From Myxococcota bacterium (GTDB lineage Bacteria; Myxococcota_C; UBA6777): a stretch of 8,854 nt of DNA. A model generated the notes under the pieces. The model did not search any database. It saw only the letters and a program-made list of their open reading frames with translations, and was not told the origin of the DNA. Shown here piece by piece: positions 7,017 through 8,854 of this stretch. Position numbers and translations under genes: made by a program. The stretch is from positions 1 to 8,854 of the forward strand of contig CAUJFU010000271.1 in NCBI GenBank assembly GCA_963169055.1, given 5' to 3'. Every line of letters begins with the position of its first letter. Positions within the stretch are counted from its first letter, which is position 1.

Positions 7017-7234
7017 CGGGGGTTTTGTCAACAAGTCGTCCCTCAACAAGCCACTTCTTTTGAGAACAGAGATCCGCATCCAGCCGACTGGCGGAAAGAT
7101 GGCAAGGCGAGTGGGATGAGGCTTTGTTGGGCTGTCCTTTGCGCGGTCTGTTTTTCACCACACGGCCAAGCGTTGAAAAGGGGCGTGCGGTAAGCGAATG
7201 TGTCGTGGATGCGGCCCGGAACGGAGAAATGTCG

Positions 7235-7741
7235 ATGCTGTCTTATTATCGTTTGCTTTATCAATTGGACGGAGAGCAGGCTTTTTTGCTTTGGTTCTCG
7301 AACGGTAGCGATGGTGTGGTTGTGCGAGATGGACGGCTGCTGTCTTTTTCCGACGAAACGGTGCTGTATCGCTTTGCAAGGCAATATGGATTGAATTGGA
7401 TCGATGAAGCGCCGATTCTTCACGATCTGGATGAGATTCAACGCTGGGTGTTGTGTCCGCGAGGTCGAACGCTTGATTGTTCCGCAGTGCTGATGGCTTG
7501 GAACCTTTTTGTGGATCTCGCTCGTTCGTTGTCCGATGCGGGCTTTGGCTTGTTGGAAGTGGACGGTGCGCACGAGGGTCTTTATCGGAAATTGTTTTTT
7601 GGCAACAATCTTTCTGCGATCACGCCCGAAGGCGAACGCTATGATCCGACATGGTCAGGGAGCGAGGTGGTTGAGATCGCGAATCTCCTCGCTCTTGGTC
7701 TTGAATTGTTCCGACAAGCACGCGATAAAGTAGCAAGATAA
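7235..7741 (+). CDS. Conserved hypothetical protein with AWNLF and KLFFGNNL motifs
   Basis: 168 residues from ATG 7235, which has GGAG (7223-7226) at 8-nt spacing. ATG 7229 is also in frame but only 2 nt from GGAG. The frame is open back to 7124, but the extra residues look non-coding. I know no function. The sequence has the feel of a small soluble family: a beta-rich N-terminus (YRLLYQLDGEQAFLLWF, VVVRDGRLLSF), the segment DLDEIQRWV (64-72), D81-C82 followed by AWNLFVDLARSL (88-99), Y117-RKLFFGNNL (to 126) with AITPEGERYDPTW (128-140), and an acidic C-terminal helix EVVEIANLLALGLELFRQ. Similar DC-x-LL-x-AWNLF / KLFxGxNLPAxTP patterns occur, as I recall, in uncharacterised proteins of Myxococcota and actinobacteria. 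No signal peptide or membrane segment is seen. The phosphatase-like gene starts 110 nt downstream on the same strand, so a shared transcript is possible but not shown. Confidence 0.7.
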   Translation: MLSYYRLLYQLDGEQAFLLWFSNGSDGVVVRDGRLLSFSDETVLYRFARQYGLNWIDEAPILHDLDEIQRWVLCPRGRTLDCSAVLMAWNLFVDLARSLSDAGFGLLEVDGAHEGLYRKLFFGNNLSAITPEGERYDPTWSGSEVVEIANLLALGLELFRQARDKVAR

Positions 7742-7840
7742 GCCGTCTGTTGATTTTGATTTCGATGCTTTGTGGTCGGATGCACGAGACCCGACATGGG
7801 CAGAGAGTTAAGGCTTTAGCGGCGTGGCGATGCAAAAAAA

Positions 7841-7845
7841 AGGAG
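7841..7845 (+). promoter_or_regulatory. Ribosome-binding site deciding the GTG start of the phosphatase-like gene
   Basis: AGGAG at 7841-7845, at the end of an A-run, lies 6 nt before GTG 7852. No comparable site precedes the in-frame start at 7750, and the family's N-terminus begins right at the GTG (NLLFVC). Confidence 0.75.
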
Positions 7846-7851
7846 CTTTTT

Positions 7852-8187
7852 GTGAATTTATTGTTTGTTTGTACGGCAAATCGTCTGCGAAGTACGACCG
7901 CCGAAGAGGTGTTTTCTCGGTATGAAGGGATCCACGCCATCGGTTGCGGCACAAACAAGGATGCACCCACGCCGATATCGGGCGATCTTGTCGAGTGGGC
8001 GGATGTGATCTTTGTGATGGAACGCTACCACCGCAACAAGGTCGCCAAGCAGTTTCGGGAGATGTTGAGGGACAAAAAGCTCGTGTGTTTGGATATCCCC
8101 GATGAATTCGAGCGGATGGATCCTGTCTTAATCCAATTGCTCGAAGAAGGCGTGGCCCGATCTGTTCGGTTGGTGCGCTCGGTGTGA
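7852..8187 (+). CDS. Low-molecular-weight protein tyrosine phosphatase-like protein (COG4551-type)
   Basis: 111 residues from GTG 7852; family members are also about 105-110 residues. The N-terminus NLLFVC7-TANRL-R13-S is the C-x5-R phosphate-binding loop of the low-molecular-weight phosphatase fold, with C7 as predicted nucleophile. WADVIFVMERYHRNKV (49-64) and VCLDIPDEFERMDPVLIQLL (78-97) match the conserved core of this short family; D84 in DIPDEF is the best candidate general acid. The usual Ser-Pro-Thr after the loop reads S14-T15-T16. Classical members of the fold are about 150 residues and dephosphorylate phosphotyrosine or arsenate; for this short subfamily the substrate is not established. 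It is cytosolic, with no targeting signal. The arsC-like possibility is noted because arsS lies in the same window, but thioredoxin-linked arsenate reductases have further Cys residues in a flexible segment (near residues 82 and 89) that are not evident here; C79 and C32 are the only others. It lies 110 nt after the hypothetical gene on the same strand. Confidence 0.85.
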   Translation: MNLLFVCTANRLRSTTAEEVFSRYEGIHAIGCGTNKDAPTPISGDLVEWADVIFVMERYHRNKVAKQFREMLRDKKLVCLDIPDEFERMDPVLIQLLEEGVARSVRLVRSV

Positions 8188-8245
8188 TGGGTTTATACGA
8201 GACCCGAAAGATGTGTGATCGAAGGATAGGTGCGATCTGCTGTAA

Positions 8246-8271
8246 CTGCCCTGTGGTTGGGCAGCCACGGG
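8246..8271. other. Two mutually exclusive hairpins
   Basis: CTGCCC (8246-8251) pairs perfectly with GGGCAG (8259-8264) around a 7-nt loop. Alternatively CCTGTGG (8250-8256) pairs with CCACGGG (8265-8271) with one G-U pair. The two cannot form together because they share bases. This is the geometry of a switching RNA, but it could also arise by chance in GC-rich sequence. Confidence 0.4.
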
Positions 8272-8297
8272 GGGGCTAACACTCAAACACATCGTCT

Positions 8298-8318
8298 GTG
8301 CTGTCGGAAAGACAGCAC
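8298..8318 (+). terminator. Perfect 8-bp hairpin, possible weak terminator of the phosphatase-like gene
   Basis: GTGCTGTC (8298-8305) pairs with GACAGCAC (8311-8318) around the loop GGAAA. GTTTGT follows rather than a clean T-run, so intrinsic termination is plausible but not strong. It lies 110 nt past the stop codon at 8187. Confidence 0.4.
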
Positions 8319-8378
8319 GTTTGTACGTAAAAAGGCAAACAAAACGCAAAAAAGCGGAGGTTCGTTGCTCGAACAACT

Positions 8379-8408
8379 GCTCATACAAACTTCTGTTGTT
8401 GTGTGAGC
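8379..8408. repeat. 10-bp inverted repeat with 10-nt loop
   Basis: GCTCATACAA (8379-8388) pairs with TTGTGTGAGC (8399-8408), with nine Watson-Crick pairs and one T-G wobble. A smaller perfect hairpin, GTTCG (8360-8364) with CGAAC (8370-8374), lies just before it. No T-run follows. Confidence 0.5.
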
Positions 8409-8440
8409 CTGTCCGTTCGCTGCTCGATGTCCCGATACAC

Positions 8441-8460
8441 GGGCGGTTCGCGAACCGCCC
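8441..8460. repeat. Perfect 20-bp palindrome GGGCGGTTCGCGAACCGCCC
   Basis: The ten bases 8441-8450 are followed immediately by their exact reverse complement 8451-8460. As RNA it would form a stable hairpin with a short TTCGCGAA apex. A 7-bp outer pair, CGATGTC (8425-8431) with GACATCG (8483-8489), frames it. This palindrome class, 'GGGCGGTTCGCGAACCGCCC', is familiar as a dispersed extragenic repeat in diverse bacteria. Confidence 0.8.
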
Positions 8461-8514
8461 CATTGGCATCAGGTTAAGCAACGACATCGGAGGAATGAGC
8501 GTCTTGTGGTTCCC

Positions 8515-8569
8515 CCTCACCCCCCCGGCCCCGCCCTCTCCCCGCTGTCGCGGAGGCGAGGTGGGGTGA
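8515..8569. repeat. REP-like hairpin element, left copy
   Basis: An outer stem TCACCCC (8517-8523) with GGGGTGA (8563-8569) encloses an inner hairpin CCGC (8542-8545) TGTC GCGG (8550-8553) that extends imperfectly through CTC/GAG pairs. The 'CCCTCACCCCC... CCTCTCCCCGC' wording is typical of dispersed extragenic repeats that are often wrongly translated as Pro/Arg-rich peptides. A related copy lies inverted at 8712-8784. Confidence 0.65.
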
Positions 8570-8663
8570 AGAAGGCGGAACATCCGAAAGGATGGTGAAG
8601 AATTGAAAATCTTGTCTTGCATAGAAGACGGATGGAACGAAAGAATCGTAGAGAATAGAAAAC

Positions 8664-8707
8664 AATCATGCATAAAAGTACGGATTATCCGAATGAGCTG
8701 CATGATT
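8664..8707. repeat. Nested inverted repeat between two REP-like elements
   Basis: AATCATGCA (8664-8672) is the exact complement of TGCATGATT (8699-8707). Inside the 26-nt loop, CGGA (8681-8684) pairs with TCCG (8688-8691) around TTA. Unlike its neighbours it is AT-rich, so it is not part of the GC-rich repeat family. Confidence 0.55.
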
Positions 8708-8711
8708 CTTT

Positions 8712-8784
8712 CCCCCTCTCTACGCAGCGATTCCTAGCGCGACCGCGTGGAGAGGGGGGTGACGCGAAGCGTCGGGGGGTGAGG
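8712..8784. repeat. REP-like hairpin element, right copy (inverted relative to 8515-8569)
   Basis: CCCCCTCTCTACGC (8712-8725) pairs with GCGTGGAGAGGGGG (8745-8758): 13 Watson-Crick pairs and one wobble around a 19-nt loop. Next comes GACGC (8761-8765) GAA GCGTC (8769-8773), a perfect small hairpin, then GGGGGGTGAGG (8774-8784), the exact complement of 8515-8525. GCGTGGAGAGGG (8745-8756) is also the complement of 8534-8545 with one mismatch. Confidence 0.7.
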
Positions 8785-8854
8785 TCACGCGAATACAACC
8801 ACCTTCCCCCCAAACAAACCTATTTCTAGACACCCTATCACGGCGCTAGGACTT

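Larger units (their letters stand above)
6837..7234. other. Divergent intergenic region, about 400 nt, probably carrying both promoters
   Basis: It separates the start of the minus-strand beta-helix gene from the start of the plus-strand hypothetical gene. It holds a REP-like repeat (6904-6965), the short palindrome GTTCGAAC at 6860-6867 and the perfect palindrome at 7005-7016. AT-rich stretches near 6868-6885 (TATTTCGATACGATAT region) could supply a minus-strand -10 box, but I cannot fix a promoter with confidence. Reading frames crossing the region have no recognisable protein character. The plus frame is open from 7124, so a longer N-terminus for the next gene is formally possible. Confidence 0.5.
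8188..8854. other. Gene-free, hairpin-rich region to the window end
   Basis: Open frames here are short or derived from GC-rich palindromes, and none has recognisable protein character. The first half (8188-8440) has several small hairpins. The second half (8440-8790) has REP-like palindromes and an inverted pair of related elements. The final stretch 8791-8854 shows nothing I can name. Confidence 0.65.

Noticed and set aside
6541-7079. Minus-strand frames with PRQRGVKGAKLP or GSRGQSSLAGCG peptides.
   Set aside because: These peptides are translations of the palindromic repeat at 6904-6965.
6363-7193. 276-codon plus-strand open frame.
   Set aside because: It is antisense to the beta-helix gene and then runs through the REP-like repeat; no recognisable domain.
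7750-7851. Longer N-terminus for the phosphatase-like protein from ATG 7750.
   Set aside because: The family starts right at the phosphate-binding-loop strand, and AGGAG sits 6 nt before GTG 7852.
8355-8376. tRNA T-arm-like GGTTCG...CGAAC.
   Set aside because: The loop does not fit the T-loop pattern, and no acceptor or anticodon arm can be built around it.
8321-8703. Frames on both strands with PLTPPAPPSPR or PPRQRGEGGAGG peptides.
   Set aside because: They are translations of the REP-like element at 8515-8569, a common source of false gene calls.

Overview
The window looks like chromosomal DNA from a member of the Myxococcota or a related deltaproteobacterial lineage. The main evidence is the C-terminus of the secreted beta-helix protein (4434-6836, minus strand). 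It ends in a Gly-Gly-Cys-Gly-Cys motif, a hydrophobic segment and Arg-Arg, which is the pattern of the MYXO-CTERM sorting signal. Base composition is moderate, near half GC by eye, and the non-coding parts are rich in REP-like palindromes. No plasmid, phage or transposase gene is visible.

Layout: (1) 1-4385, plus strand, is a tightly packed gene run. It holds the 3' part of arsS (arsenosugar-biosynthesis radical SAM enzyme, 5' end outside the window). Next, after 15 nt, comes a 946-residue protein that reads as an eroded version of the 'B12-binding radical SAM + DUF2344' fusion family. Last, after 38 nt, comes a 227-residue protein with two retropepsin-like halves, each with its own Asp-Thr-Gly-Ala motif. 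(2) 4434-6836, minus strand and convergent, is a signal peptide + Fn3-like + parallel beta-helix + Pro/Thr/Glu linker + MYXO-CTERM surface protein. (3) 6837-7234 is a divergent intergenic region with a REP-like triple-hairpin repeat and a perfect 12-bp palindrome. (4) 7235-8187, plus strand, holds a conserved hypothetical protein and a small low-molecular-weight tyrosine-phosphatase-like protein starting at GTG. (5) 8188-8854 has no credible gene but is dense in hairpins and inverted repeats.

The most unusual region is the arsS-led run. ArsS itself looks normal. The middle gene keeps the whole domain order of a radical SAM family, but its cluster motif is His-x3-Cys-x2-Cys instead of Cys-x3-Cys-x2-Cys, its barrel is poorly conserved, and two repetitive low-complexity inserts interrupt it, so it is a candidate pseudoenzyme. 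The third gene looks like a single-chain 'double retropepsin'. Whether the three act together is inference from spacing and orientation only. The phosphatase-like protein and its hypothetical neighbour have no visible link to the rest.
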